Shown here: positions 8,872-18,314 of the stretch, piece by piece
How the letters are laid out: every line of letters begins with the position of its first letter
How positions within the stretch are numbered: the first letter of the stretch is position 1
NCBI GenBank assembly: GCA_018402345.1
Contig: JAGYIV010000010.1
Location: 496,001 to 560,000, forward strand
Length of the DNA stretch: 64,000 nucleotides
Source: Terrimicrobiaceae bacterium
GTDB taxonomy: Bacteria; Verrucomicrobiota; Verrucomicrobiia; Chthoniobacterales; Terrimicrobiaceae
Reading direction: 5' to 3'
Position numbers and translations under genes: made by a program
Notes under the pieces: generated by a model
The model's database searches: none
What the model saw: the letters and a program-made list of their open reading frames with translations, nothing else
Told to the model about the DNA's origin: nothing

Positions 8872-9746
8872 GTGGTGCGGCCGGATCGGGCTGGATCGAG
8901 GTTTCCGAGGCCGATTCGTGCCGCTCGTATTTTCGATCCGAACTCCAATATCTCGCCCGATCGACCTGGTCAGTCATCTGCAATTACGCGCAGACCTATC
9001 TGGATTCGATCCTAACCAATTCGCTCGCGCCGATCCTCGACGGGACAAACCAGGAAGTCTTCACGCCCGATCTGGTCATTGATCAGGGACGAGTCGCGCT
9101 GGTTTCCTTGAGCCGCGTGCATTTCGGGCCCGAGGCCGAAATCTTTCGCACCATGATCAAGTCGGCATTCCAAGCCTGCGCGCTCCAGCGCTTCTGTCGC
9201 GTGCACTTTGATGGAGAAACTATTCGGCCCGTCAACCCCACGCGTCCCGCGTTTCTGGTGGCCGATGAATTTCCCGCGATCCTCTCGCCGGGCCATGCCG
9301 ACCTCGGCGACGCCTTCTTTTTGGACAAAAGCCGCGAGGTCCGGGTCGGCTGCATCTTGAGCGCCCAAGGCGTGTCGGCTCTTGACGCGCGCATGGGCGA
9401 CCGCGCCCGCACCATTCACCTCCTCAACAACACCTGCACAAAAATTTTCATGGCGAGTGATTGCCTTGGAACCCTCGAGCTTTTCGAGCGCTCGATGCCC
9501 GAGGTCTCGCGCGACGAGGTCGATTTCCACCACCGTGGGGCTCCGCCGGTCTTTCGGTTGCCCAACTATCAGTTCGCCGCTCACGATTCCTGGGCGCCCT
9601 CGCGGCTCTCCCACGGATTGAAGCGCAGGATTTTCGAGGGCTCCGATCTGCGGACCCTCAAGACCGGCGAGGCAATCATTGTGCGCCCCGGCGGGCATGT
9701 TGAGAGGATCAGCCTTCCGGCTTTTTCCCTGTGCGCGCGGGCTTAG
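8868..9746 (+). CDS. TraG/TraD/VirD4-like coupling ATPase, C-terminal fragment
   Basis: A 292-residue protein resembling the C-terminal half of conjugative coupling proteins (TraM-recognition domain of TraD/TraG). The Walker B-like strand FLVADEF is at 129-135, followed by the expected R-x-x-x-V-x-x-I-L-S-A-Q-G-V segment (157-169) and NNTCTKIFMASD (187-198). The N-terminal Walker A region and membrane anchor of full VirD4 proteins are absent, so it is probably a truncated or non-functional remnant. An in-frame stop lies just before the ATG, so the lost part is not simply upstream. The start overlaps the stop of the broken paralogue (ATGA). It should normally move DNA relaxase complexes to a secretion channel. 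Confidence 0.6.
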   Translation: MSGAAGSGWIEVSEADSCRSYFRSELQYLARSTWSVICNYAQTYLDSILTNSLAPILDGTNQEVFTPDLVIDQGRVALVSLSRVHFGPEAEIFRTMIKSAFQACALQRFCRVHFDGETIRPVNPTRPAFLVADEFPAILSPGHADLGDAFFLDKSREVRVGCILSAQGVSALDARMGDRARTIHLLNNTCTKIFMASDCLGTLELFERSMPEVSRDEVDFHHRGAPPVFRLPNYQFAAHDSWAPSRLSHGLKRRIFEGSDLRTLKTGEAIIVRPGGHVERISLPAFSLCARA

Positions 9747-10018
9747 GAATTCTTACGGTTCTTCCGGAAAACGGCCGGGTGGTCTCGATCCACACCCGCT
9801 GCCGGGGGAAAATTCTTTTCCGGCTTGGGTGGGCGAGAGGCTTCATTGTCGGTCGCGGGGAGATTTACCTCATCGGGGGATTTCGCCAGTCCCCGTCTCC
9901 CAATCCCCGGGACCCGCACGCCATCGATTGGAGTCCCGAGGACAAAATCTCTTTTGCCTCCCATGACATCGAAATCGTTCGGGCTCCGGATTGGATGGAG
10001 GGTGGTGCAATTGCGTAG
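9731..10018 (+). CDS. Small hypothetical protein after the TraG-like gene
   Basis: A 95-residue frame that overlaps the end of the TraG-like gene by 16 bases and runs into the 3' end of the opposing Rep gene over 149 bases. The middle has a plausible beta-rich pattern (RGFIVGRGEIYLIGGF), but no family is recognised. Since the two opposite frames cannot both be well conserved over the shared stretch, either this gene or the tail of Rep is probably a chance frame. Confidence 0.25.
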   Translation: MRAGLGILTVLPENGRVVSIHTRCRGKILFRLGWARGFIVGRGEIYLIGGFRQSPSPNPRDPHAIDWSPEDKISFASHDIEIVRAPDWMEGGAIA

Positions 10019-11297
10019 AAATGTCCTTCCTTCGCTTCGACCACCCGCAGGGAAAGTCTGGCAGCCAGATGTCAATCCAACAGGCGTGCAGGCCCGTTGT
10101 GGGATCAAGGGCGGGGTTTTCGTTGAGCGATCCCGGGAGAATTTCCCTCATCCCGAGTTCCTCGAGTGCCTGCTCGGTCAAAATGAACGCCCGCTCCCTC
10201 GAGGGGCATCCAAGCAGGTAAACTTCCTCGCCTGCCGCATCGAGATCGTAGGCTGTGACAGAGTAGGTGAAGCCGTCCATGCCGGTCACCGAGGGTGGAA
10301 TCCATGGCTCGCCCCCGATGCCCTCGCGGATCCGTCGCCTCTGCCTCCAAATCCATCCCCAGTTCCCGTCTTCTGGGCATCCATGATCGCTTGCAAACCG
10401 AGCCACCGCCGCCCGGAAGGCCGCGTGCGCAGGACAGTGAAATGAAAACTTTCTCGCTTTCGACCAACTCCTGCACTGGGTCAGATTTCTTGGAACACTC
10501 AAGACCCTTGCCCCCTTGGGAACTTGGTTGTGCGGACCTTTGGAGAGTTTGATCGTGCGATCGAAATTCCATGCCATATAGCCCGCCGCAGAGGGGAGGG
10601 AATTCGTTCTTTTCAGATCAGAAAAGCCCACTCCATAGGCATTGTCCGCGAGTGCCCGCTTCACAGATTCGATGGATCTTTTTTCAGCCTGTGCTGAGCG
10701 ATCCGACCCGCTCCAAAGAAGTAGGTGTGCGTGGAGTCGTCCCGGATTTCCCTCTGAGGGATGGATCGCAATCAAATCAAGGGTCTCGAATCCCGCACGG
10801 TAGAGAAGGTTTCGTGTCACGCCCCGAACCCTGTCGCGGGCCTGGCGATAGTCCGGGGTTCCGGGAAAAGTCAGCGTCGCAAAATAGACCCGGTCGATTT
10901 TCCCCAGATTGAGCTCGATTTCCGTCATCAACTGATAGGCCCGCTTGCTCCATGACTTCTGATTCGGTCTGCAGAGAACCGATCCAAGTTTCATCCGCAC
11001 CGCTTGAAGCAAAACCCAGATTTCCCCGCGCCTTGCCTTCAAGACCTCGTTTCTCCTCGAGAGAAGGAAAAACCCTTTCAAATTCTCCCGAAGCAAGCGG
11101 AGTTCGTTCTTTCCCGAGGGAAGGTCTCCATGAAGTGCCTCGGCCAGTTTTGAGGGATATTTTGAGTCAGTTGTTTTCTCTATATCAGACAAGAGGGAAA
11201 GAAGTGGCTCGACCCGGGGCCAGTCCCAAGGATTGCCATGGGAAACATCCGGGGCGATTCCGCCGGAGGTCCATTCGGGAAGGTTGCGATGAGGCAT
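9870..11297 (-). CDS. HUH-endonuclease replication initiator (Rep-like)
   Basis: A 475-residue protein with rolling-circle Rep features. Motif 1 is YFATLTF (138-144). Motif 2, the metal-binding HUH, is RLHAHLLLW with H189 and H191. Candidate catalytic tyrosines are Y221 and Y240 (AAGYMAWNF) at a suitable distance. Such proteins nick one strand at a plasmid or phage origin and stay covalently bound to the 5' end. The residues after about 420 overlap an opposing frame and may not be native. It lies opposite to the TraG-like gene in the same element remnant. The source could equally be a plasmid or a filamentous-phage-like element; no phage structural gene is seen. Confidence 0.62.
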   Translation of the reverse strand: MPHRNLPEWTSGGIAPDVSHGNPWDWPRVEPLLSLLSDIEKTTDSKYPSKLAEALHGDLPSGKNELRLLRENLKGFFLLSRRNEVLKARRGEIWVLLQAVRMKLGSVLCRPNQKSWSKRAYQLMTEIELNLGKIDRVYFATLTFPGTPDYRQARDRVRGVTRNLLYRAGFETLDLIAIHPSEGNPGRLHAHLLLWSGSDRSAQAEKRSIESVKRALADNAYGVGFSDLKRTNSLPSAAGYMAWNFDRTIKLSKGPHNQVPKGARVLSVPRNLTQCRSWSKARKFSFHCPAHAAFRAAVARFASDHGCPEDGNWGWIWRQRRRIREGIGGEPWIPPSVTGMDGFTYSVTAYDLDAAGEEVYLLGCPSRERAFILTEQALEELGMREILPGSLNENPALDPTTGLHACWIDIWLPDFPCGWSKRRKDISTQLHHPPSNPEPERFRCHGRQKRFCPRDSNRWRAGPGDWETGTGEIPR

Positions 11298-11525
11298 CCC
11301 GAGGTTTTCCTGTCATTGGAAAAATCGACAAGGGGAAAAAAACAGGGGAAAAGATGCGGGGGACTCATGAAAAAAAAACATTCGGACTGCGCTACCCCAG
11401 GGGACTTCGATTCCGCCAAAACAATCCGTGATTTCACGCCGGTTCCGGCGGCGGACAGTTGGCGGACACTTTTGGACCGGATTGAATGGGTTGTATAGGG
11501 TCTGAAAGGAAAACTCTTGGTTTCA

Positions 11526-11553
11526 TAAAAAAACCCGAAGATCGAGGTTTTAT
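11526..11553 (-). terminator. Probable Rho-independent terminator of tRNA-Phe
   Basis: On the minus strand, about 27 bases after the tRNA end, AAACC and GGGTTT form a short stem followed by a run of seven T. Confidence 0.5.
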
Positions 11554-11579
11554 GGACTTCTGCGGTTAAAAAAGGGGAG

Positions 11580-11652
<73 letters not shown>

Positions 11653-11805
11653 GTAAAAAAACGGGCTGCCAGATGTAGGCGTGTTCGGACCGCGAGGCAA
11701 GCGTGAATAGGGAATTTTTTTCGCGGGCGGTGCCAGCGGGAGTTGCGTTGTTATGGCAAATCGAGAAACATTGGATTGGCTGATTTCCCCCGCCTTTTCC
11801 TCTCT

Positions 11806-13292
11806 ATGCAAACTCCCTCTCAAACCAAACCTGTCGGGTTCATTGTCTACTTCATCGGATTCACCGCGGCGCTGGCCGGGTTGTTATTCGGGTTGGATGT
11901 CGGGGTAATCTCCGGAGCGCAGATTTATATTCAGCGGGACCTTGGGGTGGACGACCGGATGATCGAGTGGATCGTGAGTGCGTTGCTTTGGGGGGCTGTG
12001 ATCGGCGCGCTGGGGAGCGGGATTCTTTGCAACAAGCTCGGACGCCGCCGCACGATTCTTGCGAGCGGGATTCTTTTTGCGGCGGGGCGCTCTTTTGCGC
12101 GGCGTCGCCCACGGCGCACGTTCTCATTGTTGCCCGGTTTGTGCTGGGCCTGGCGGTGGGCATGGCGTCCTTCACGGCGCCACTGTATCTGGCGGAGATC
12201 GCTCCGCAATCGGTGCGCGGGGGAATGATTTCGATGTATCAGCTCATGATCACGATCGGCATCCTCGCGGCGTTTTTGAGTGACACGGTGTTCGCGGGGA
12301 TTGCCGACGGACAAATCGTGCTGCCGGAACTGAAGGCACAATCGGGGGATTTCGATGCGATGTATCTGGCGTCGTGGGTGCTGACAGCCGCGCACGGAAA
12401 CGAGACGTGGCGATTGATGCTTGGCATGATTTCGATTCCTGCGCTGATCATGTTTGTGGGCGTTTTATTTCTTCCGGAAAGCCCGCGCTGGCTGGTTCTC
12501 AACGGCATGAAGGAGAAGGCGACGGAGGTATTCCGCCGTCTGCACCTGGACGACGCGGAGATCGCCGCCGAGGTGCGGGAGATTGAGGAAAGCGTGAAAC
12601 TTCCACAAAAGGGGTGGAGCCTGTTTTTGGAGAATGCGAATTTCCGACGGGCTGTGTTTCTGGGGATCGGACTGCAGGTCGTGCAGCAACTCACCGGCAT
12701 CAATGTGATCATGTATTACGCGCCGCGCATTTTCGGCATGGCGGGGTTCGAATCCACCTCGGAACAACTGTGGGGCACGGTCATCGTGGGCATCACGAAT
12801 GTGCTGGCCACATTCATCGCAATCGCTTTTGTCGACCGCTTGGGCCGGAAGCCGATCATGTTCGCAGGCTTTGTTGTGATGGGCCTGTCGCTACTCGCGG
12901 TGGGCGTGATTTTCCATTCCGGCATCGAGCAAAACATCTCGCTCGGCTATGCCGCGGCGGGCGCCCTTCTTCTCTTCATCGTGGGATTCGCGATGAGCGC
13001 GGGGCCGATCATTTGGGTGATTTGCTCGGAGATTTATCCGCTGTCTGGGCGCGACTTCGGAATCACCTGCAGCACCGGCACGAACTGGATCGCAAATGCC
13101 ATTGTCGGCATGACATTCCTGTCGATGGTTCAAGGCATCGGACCCGGGAACACGTTTTTGCTCTACGGGGCGATGAATGTTTTCTTCATCGTCTTTTTCA
13201 TTCTCTTTGTGCCTGAGACGAAGGGAGTCTCGCTCGAGCAGATCGAGCGCAATTTGATGTCCGGAAAATCCCTCCGCCAGATCGGCAGGTAG
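11806..13292 (+). pseudogene. MFS sugar:proton symporter (sugar porter family), frame split by a 1-base deletion
   Basis: Together the two frames give a typical 12-helix sugar porter of about 495 residues (XylE/GalP/GLUT relatives) for uptake of a hexose or pentose. Family motifs are present in order: GLLFGLDVGVISGA, NKLGRRRT, RFVLGLAVGM, PLYLAEIAP, PESPRWL, GRKPIM and PETKGVSLEQIE. The N-terminal frame ends wrongly after LFAAG; the correct continuation (ALFCAASPTAHVL) is in the next frame. One extra G in the G4 run at 12084-12087 would restore the whole protein. The defect may be a sequencing error. It is preceded by tRNA-Phe on the other strand. Confidence 0.85.
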
Positions 13293-13313
13293 GCGGTCAA
13301 CCGGTTTGCCTGC

Positions 13314-13730
13314 TCAGGAGAGCAATTTCCAGAGTGTGAGCCGGTTGACGCCTCCCTCCCGGCTGTAGTCCGCACCGCTGGTCATTCCGCGGACCATCCG
13401 CAATCCGAGGCCGCCGATCGCGCGTTCCTCGACAGGTCCGCTGAGGTCAGGTTCCGGAGCCGTGAGGGGATTGAACTCCCGACCGTCGTCGCGGATTTCC
13501 ACAAGCACCCTGTCGGCATCGATCTCCACCACGAGGCTGATCACATGTTCCAACCGGTCGGCGTAGCCGTATTTCACGCAATTCGACACGATCTCCTCGA
13601 CGCACAGGTTCGCGAAAAGAACCGCATTCGAAGGAGCGCTCTGGTGTTGAAGCCAAGTAGAGATACGCTCATTTGCAGGAGGAATTTCCTCCAGCGCATT
13701 CCGTATTCCCATCTCGAGTCTGGCTGCCAT
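13314..13730 (-). CDS. RsbW-like anti-sigma factor/serine kinase, HATPase fold
   Basis: A 138-residue single-domain GHKL ATPase of the RsbW/SpoIIAB type. The N-box is EEIVSNCVKYGY (45-56) with N50, the G1 box is DDGREFNP, and the G2 region is GGLGLRMVRGM. Such proteins bind a sigma factor or partner protein and phosphorylate an antagonist, giving a partner switch. It is encoded 5 bases after the PP2C phosphatase gene, which would reverse that phosphorylation. No anti-anti-sigma (STAS) gene is visible nearby, so the partner lies elsewhere. Confidence 0.82.
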   Translation of the reverse strand: MAARLEMGIRNALEEIPPANERISTWLQHQSAPSNAVLFANLCVEEIVSNCVKYGYADRLEHVISLVVEIDADRVLVEIRDDGREFNPLTAPEPDLSGPVEERAIGGLGLRMVRGMTSGADYSREGGVNRLTLWKLLS

Positions 13731-13735
13731 ACCGC

Positions 13736-15190
13736 TCAGAACCCGACCCGCAAAATCGAAAAATCGTCATCCAACGGCCCGTCGCCGTGGCGCGTGCGCA
13801 CCCACTCCTGCAGGCGTTCGAGCCCGCCCTCTCCAGGAGCATGCCTTGTCATGAAATCCTCGAATCCGTCGAATGTCGGCATCTCGCCCGAGGCGTCGCG
13901 CACTTCATAGCATCCGTCGGAAAACAACGCCAAGACGGCTCCCGAGGGAAGTTCGACCTGCCCCGAGGAATATTCGCTGTCGGGCATGACACCCACGATA
14001 AGGCCCGGCGTCTGCAAGCGCTTCGACACATGGCCGCCCGCTTCCGAGGGAAGGAAGAGAAGCGCCGGCGGATGCCCTCCAGAGGCGTAGCGCAGCGTGC
14101 GTGTCGGGGAGTGGTAAACGCCATACCAGATGGTGAAATACATGTTGTTCTGGCGCTCCATGGGGAATGCCTTGTTGAGGCCCGCAAGCACGGCTGCTGG
14201 ATCGCGGAAATCGGTGTTCGGGAGGGAGGCCGAGCGGAGGACATTCATTGCGGCCACCGAAAGCAATGCGGGACCGACGCCGTGTCCGCACACATCGAGG
14301 AGGTAGATGGCAAAATGCCCGCTGTCGATCCAGTGGTAGCCGAAGGCATCGCCGCCCAATTCGGTCGAGGGCGTGTATTTCCAATCCGTCTTGGGTGGGC
14401 CCTGCTGGGGGGCGGGAATGATCGAACGCACATACCTCGCCGCCTCGTCCAACTCGCCCTGCAAGCGCCGTTGGGCGATCTCTATCTCCTGCAAATACCG
14501 TTGCTCGGCATCGCGCAGGCGCTTTTTTTCGAGACACGCGCTGAGTCTGGCGCGAAGCAATGTGGGATCGAACGGCTTGGGCAGGTAATCCTCGGCGCCC
14601 GCTTCGATACAGCGGATCACGCTGGCAATCTCGTCCAGCGCCGAAATCATAATGACCGGCACATCACGCGTGGCGGGATTTTCCTTCGCCTGGCGCAACA
14701 CCTCGTAGCCGTCGAGTAGCGGCATCATCACATCCAGCAACACCACATCGAACTCCTTGGATCCGAGAGCAGCCAACGCCTCGAAGCCATCGGGAACCAT
14801 CTCCACGGAGAGTCCCTCGCGGACCAACCGCTTTGCCAGCATCTCGCGGTTCCCCTCATCGTCATCCACGACCAGCACACGCCCGGAAAGAGGCTCGGAA
14901 TTTTGGTGCGGCGATCCCCCCGCGATCGGGGCATTGAACGGCGGCGAGGGAGTGAAGTTTCCCATGGCAGGAGGCCCGCCTGCACCACAATCCCCTTGGA
15001 TTCGTGAATCAATAAGGGCCGAGAGGGTTTTTGCGGCTGTTTGGATTTTGCGGAGATCGGAGACGCTGGCGGCATTTCCCTCCGCTTCGGCATCTTCCAG
15101 AAGCATCTCGCTGTAGCCGAGGATATGGTTCACCGGCGTGCGGAGGTCGTGCCGCAACTGGGCCACGAGATTGGCGGAATCCGCACTCAC
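13736..15190 (-). CDS. Response regulator with C-terminal SpoIIE-type PP2C phosphatase
   Basis: A 484-residue signalling protein. Residues 5-65 look like a HisKA dimerisation helix with H14 in QLRHDLRTP, but no kinase ATPase domain follows. Residues 102-220 form a receiver domain with acidic residues D109-D111, phospho-acceptor D153 (LLDVMMP) and K205. A coiled linker (220-250) leads to an RsbU/SpoIIE phosphatase domain (255-484) with the LGGDAFGYHWID and DVCGHGVGPAL metal sites. Phosphorylation of the receiver probably controls dephosphorylation of an anti-anti-sigma factor. The GTG start overlaps the stop of the upstream response regulator (GTGA), so translation is coupled. Confidence 0.85.
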   Translation of the reverse strand: MSADSANLVAQLRHDLRTPVNHILGYSEMLLEDAEAEGNAASVSDLRKIQTAAKTLSALIDSRIQGDCGAGGPPAMGNFTPSPPFNAPIAGGSPHQNSEPLSGRVLVVDDDEGNREMLAKRLVREGLSVEMVPDGFEALAALGSKEFDVVLLDVMMPLLDGYEVLRQAKENPATRDVPVIMISALDEIASVIRCIEAGAEDYLPKPFDPTLLRARLSACLEKKRLRDAEQRYLQEIEIAQRRLQGELDEAARYVRSIIPAPQQGPPKTDWKYTPSTELGGDAFGYHWIDSGHFAIYLLDVCGHGVGPALLSVAAMNVLRSASLPNTDFRDPAAVLAGLNKAFPMERQNNMYFTIWYGVYHSPTRTLRYASGGHPPALLFLPSEAGGHVSKRLQTPGLIVGVMPDSEYSSGQVELPSGAVLALFSDGCYEVRDASGEMPTFDGFEDFMTRHAPGEGGLERLQEWVRTRHGDGPLDDDFSILRVGF

Positions 15191-15557
15191 GAGCGCTTGC
15201 CCAAGTGGAGTTCGATTTTTTCCATGAGTCGGGAAAACTCCACCGGCTTGGTGTCGTAGTCGTCACAGCCCGCCTCAAGGCACTTCTCGCGGTCGCCCGC
15301 CATGGCGTGGGCGGTGAGGCCGATCACGGGGATCGAAGCCGTGGAGGGATCATCCTTGAGCAGGCGCGTGGCAGTCCACCCGTCCATCACAGGCAGGCTC
15401 ATATCCATGAGAATGAGGTCGGGCCGTTTTTCGCGGGCCTTCTCGACTCCCTCTTGCCCGTCCACCGCCATGAGAATCTCAAACCCCGGCGGATGAGTCG
15501 GCGGGAGAGCATGTCCCGGTTCATCTCGTTGTCCTCGACCAAAAGAAGCGTCGCCAT
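15187..15557 (-). pseudogene. Single-domain response regulator, frame split by a 1-base deletion
   Basis: The combined product is a CheY-like receiver of about 124 residues. The first frame gives MATLLLVEDNEMNRDML (acidic pocket ED) and the second gives LILMDMSLPVMDGW (phospho-acceptor Asp), GLTAHAM and the conserved KP. The change of frame falls at the C4 run 15484-15487; one more C would restore RRGFEIL. The gene overlaps the next one by GTGA. Its sequence resembles the receivers that end phosphorelays from hybrid kinases. A sequencing indel is as likely as a real mutation. Confidence 0.8.
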
Positions 15558-15614
15558 GGTGGTGGAAATAGAACAGCGGCAACCCCGCATGCCAAGCCAT
15601 TCGCGAATGCCGGG

Positions 15615-17414
15615 CTACTTCGCGGAGAAGGGCCAGAAATACGGAATGAGTATGATGGCCACCAGAAAGAGAAGGGCATTCAAGGGCAGGCCAATCTTAG
15701 GAAAATCGGCAAACCGGTAGCCGCCGGCGCCGAAGACGTAGGTGTTGGTTTGATATCCGATCGGCGTGCAAAAGCTCGCGCTGGCGGCGAACATGACCGC
15801 CACGACAAACGGGCGGGGCGAGATATCCATTGATAAGGCAATCGTGACAACGATCGGGGTGAGAATGATCGCGACGGCATTGTTCGTGACAATCTCAGTA
15901 AGCAAAGTCGCCAACAAATACACCACCGCCAGCAGGACAAACGGCCCCATGCCACCGAAGATGGCGACGAGATTCCCTGCAATCCACTGCATCGCCCCGG
16001 AGAGTTCGAGCGCCTTGCCCAGCCCGAGCATGCCCACAATCAAAAACAAAATCGACCAGTCGATGCTCTCATAGGCCTCGCCGGGATCGAGGCAACCGGT
16101 GAGCACCACCACGACAGCGGCCAGCAGCGCGGCGGAGACTATGGGAAGGATGCCGGTGGAGGAGAGGACGACGACAGCAGCCAACGCCCCGAGGGCGACA
16201 ACCGCCCGCGAGCGGCGGAACGGCTTATGGACCGATTCGTTCAGGCTCAAAAAGTCGTCCTCCTCTCGGAGCCTGACCAAGTTCGCCTCTGGGCCCTCGA
16301 ACAGGACGGTGTCGCCGAATTCCAGAGGAATGTCAGCGAAGCGCTCGAGCAGGTTTTGGCCTTGGCGGTGGATCGCGACGGCCATGACACCGTAGCGGCG
16401 GCGCAGGCCGAGGTTCCGCACGGTTTTTCCGAGCATGGGAGAATCGGGACCAATGATCGCCTCGACGATCCGCACCTCGCGGCGGACGGGTGCCTCGCCA
16501 GATCCACCGGAGGAATCCATGCTCATCCCCTCCTCCATGCGGAGAGCCGCGACATCCTTTGCGAGGCCCTTCATAACAAGCGTGTCGCCTTGCTTTAGAA
16601 GCAGCATGTCGAGGGGCACATCGGAGACGCGCAATCCGTCGCGAATGATTTCAAACACCCGCGCGGTCCGGCTTCTTCCGATTTCAGTGTCGGGCAGGCA
16701 TTTTCCGATGAGCGGGGAGTGTTCACCCACCACGACTTGGCTGCAAAAGCTGCGCGTGTCCTCGCTCGAAAGCAACGACGAGAGAGTGGGCCTGTCGGGC
16801 AGCAACTTTCGACCGAAGAGCATCAGGTAAACAACACCCACGAGCGCGTAAATGACGCCGAGCTTCGTGATCTCAAACACGCCGAACGGCTCCAGCCCCA
16901 TGCCAGAGGCGACACCCGAGACCAAGATGTTTGTCGAGGTGCCGAGGAGCGTTGTGGTGCCGCCGAGGATTGCGAAAAACGAGAGCGGGATGAGCAATTT
17001 CGAGGCGCTCACGCCGGAATGCCGCGCATAGGCCATGAGCACCGGCAGGAAAACCACCACGACAGGGGTGTTATTCGCGAATGCCGACAGCGGCACCACC
17101 ACGAGCGCCAAAAGGCCCATCGCCCGGAACAGGCTTTTACCGGCGAGTCTTGTGAATTGGGACGCCAGCCAATCCATGACCCCCGTCCGCTCCAGCGCAC
17201 CGCTGAGCACAAACATGGCCCCGATCGTGATCGGTGCGCTATTGCTGAACAACGCGACCAATTCGCCGCCCGGCAGCAATCCCGCGGCAACAACGAGCCC
17301 GAGCGCCGTCAACGCCACGACATCCGGCGAGGCCCATTCGCGCACGAACGCGACAAACACCGCCACTGCCAGCAGCAGAGTGAAGACCATTGGGAGATCG
17401 ATGCTTGGGTTCAT
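15615..17414 (-). CDS. SLC13/DASS-family anion permease with two RCK_C (TrkA-C) domains
   Basis: A 599-residue inner-membrane protein. About six helices come first (FTLLLAVAVF, then the NNTPVVVVFLPVLM motif), then a large cytoplasmic loop (about 205-385) with two TrkA_C-like domains (VVGEHSPLIGKCLPD and AIIGPDSPMLGKTV segments), then five or six more helices ending with the second NNA-type motif (TNNAVAIILTPI) and TPIGYQTN. This architecture is usual for bacterial permeases of sulfate, dicarboxylates or related anions. The substrate cannot be told from sequence. An ATG 18 bases upstream is possible, but MNPSIDLP is the better start. Confidence 0.85.
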   Translation of the reverse strand: MNPSIDLPMVFTLLLAVAVFVAFVREWASPDVVALTALGLVVAAGLLPGGELVALFSNSAPITIGAMFVLSGALERTGVMDWLASQFTRLAGKSLFRAMGLLALVVVPLSAFANNTPVVVVFLPVLMAYARHSGVSASKLLIPLSFFAILGGTTTLLGTSTNILVSGVASGMGLEPFGVFEITKLGVIYALVGVVYLMLFGRKLLPDRPTLSSLLSSEDTRSFCSQVVVGEHSPLIGKCLPDTEIGRSRTARVFEIIRDGLRVSDVPLDMLLLKQGDTLVMKGLAKDVAALRMEEGMSMDSSGGSGEAPVRREVRIVEAIIGPDSPMLGKTVRNLGLRRRYGVMAVAIHRQGQNLLERFADIPLEFGDTVLFEGPEANLVRLREEDDFLSLNESVHKPFRRSRAVVALGALAAVVVLSSTGILPIVSAALLAAVVVVLTGCLDPGEAYESIDWSILFLIVGMLGLGKALELSGAMQWIAGNLVAIFGGMGPFVLLAVVYLLATLLTEIVTNNAVAIILTPIVVTIALSMDISPRPFVVAVMFAASASFCTPIGYQTNTYVFGAGGYRFADFPKIGLPLNALLFLVAIILIPYFWPFSAK

Positions 17415-17498
17415 AAAAATGCCGTGCCCCACTTGGAAAACGGGGCGGTGAGCCGATCATAAAACCCCGCCCGTTGCATGGAAAAAATGAGGGCTCCC

Positions 17499-18275
17499 CT
17501 ACGCAAGGAAGCGTTGCAAGAAGAAGACAATCGACAAGCCGATACCGATCGCCACGACGATGGCGCGCACCCATTTGGCGGGAATGCGCGTGCTGAACGC
17601 CGCACCACCGAAGTAGCCGAGTCCCGCTCCGACGGTCATCACCGCTGCTTGCGGCCACACAACAAGGCCAGCCCAGACGAAATACGCAGCGGCAACCAGA
17701 TTGATCAGCGCGCCGAGGGCGGTTTTGACGGCATTCATCTCGTGAATGTTTTTGAGGCCGATCAAGCCCAGCGCCGCCAGCATGAGAATCCCGATCCCTG
17801 CGCCAAAGTAGCCTCCGTAGATGGCGACTCCGAACTGCACGACCACTGCGGCGAAGCGGTGGGCGGGGTGGGCGGCGGATACACCATCGAATCCCGCAAG
17901 GCGGCTCACCACGTTGCTGAGCAGAAACAGCACGGTGGCGAACAGCAGGAGAAACGGCACGAGGTCGGAAAAGAATTTCTCGCTGGTCACCGTGAGCAGC
18001 CAAGCACCCAGCAGACCGCCGACGAGGCTCACCGGCGCGAAGAGCCTGAGCAGCGGCGTGGCGCCTGAAAATTGCGACCGGTAGCCGTAGAGACCGCCCC
18101 CGATCCCGATCAGCAGTGCCAGCGTGCTCGTGGCATTTGCCTGGATCGCTGGCATGCCGAAAAAGATCAGCAACGGAAACGTGATAATCGTCCCCCCGCC
18201 CGCCACCGCATTCATCGCACCAGCGAGGAAGGCCCCGAGAGCGAGGATCAGGAATTCAGCGACGTGGGGTTCCAC
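17499..18275 (-). CDS. TauE/SafE-family anion exporter
   Basis: A 258-residue membrane protein with about eight hydrophobic helices and the duplicated family pattern: AGAMNAVAGGGTIITFP in the first half and GGYFGAGIGILMLAALGL in the second. Members move sulfite, sulfoacetate or other small anions across the inner membrane. It precedes the SLC13 permease gene on the same strand, 84 bases away, and both could handle sulfur-containing anions, but this is only suggested by proximity. Confidence 0.87.
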   Translation of the reverse strand: MEPHVAEFLILALGAFLAGAMNAVAGGGTIITFPLLIFFGMPAIQANATSTLALLIGIGGGLYGYRSQFSGATPLLRLFAPVSLVGGLLGAWLLTVTSEKFFSDLVPFLLLFATVLFLLSNVVSRLAGFDGVSAAHPAHRFAAVVVQFGVAIYGGYFGAGIGILMLAALGLIGLKNIHEMNAVKTALGALINLVAAAYFVWAGLVVWPQAAVMTVGAGLGYFGGAAFSTRIPAKWVRAIVVAIGIGLSIVFFLQRFLA

Positions 18276-18314
18276 TAAAGAGTGTGTGTGAATGAACCCC
18301 GGAACGCGGCGGCG

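Larger units (their letters stand above)
8850..11579. mobile_element. Remnant of a plasmid-like integrated element beside tRNA-Phe
   Basis: The region carries a coupling-protein-like ATPase fragment and an HUH replication initiator, neither of which is normal chromosomal content. Its left edge is where the paralogue at 8644 breaks off; its right edge lies at the 3' end of tRNA-Phe, a classic attachment position. I could not find a direct repeat of the tRNA 3' end at the left edge, and no integrase is present, so the boundaries are inferred. The stretch 11298-11526 holds no convincing gene; a 43-codon frame at 11367-11498 has no recognisable features. Confidence 0.5.

Noticed and set aside
8868-9746. 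Zot/pI-type filamentous-phage ATPase
   Set aside because: The Walker B context and the ILSAQGV and TKIFMASD segments fit TraG/TraD better than Zot, and no coat or assembly genes lie nearby.
11367-11498. 43-codon plus-strand frame between Rep and tRNA-Phe
   Set aside because: No recognisable motif and no neighbour that supports it; it may be a leftover of the integrated element, but I cannot support it as a gene.
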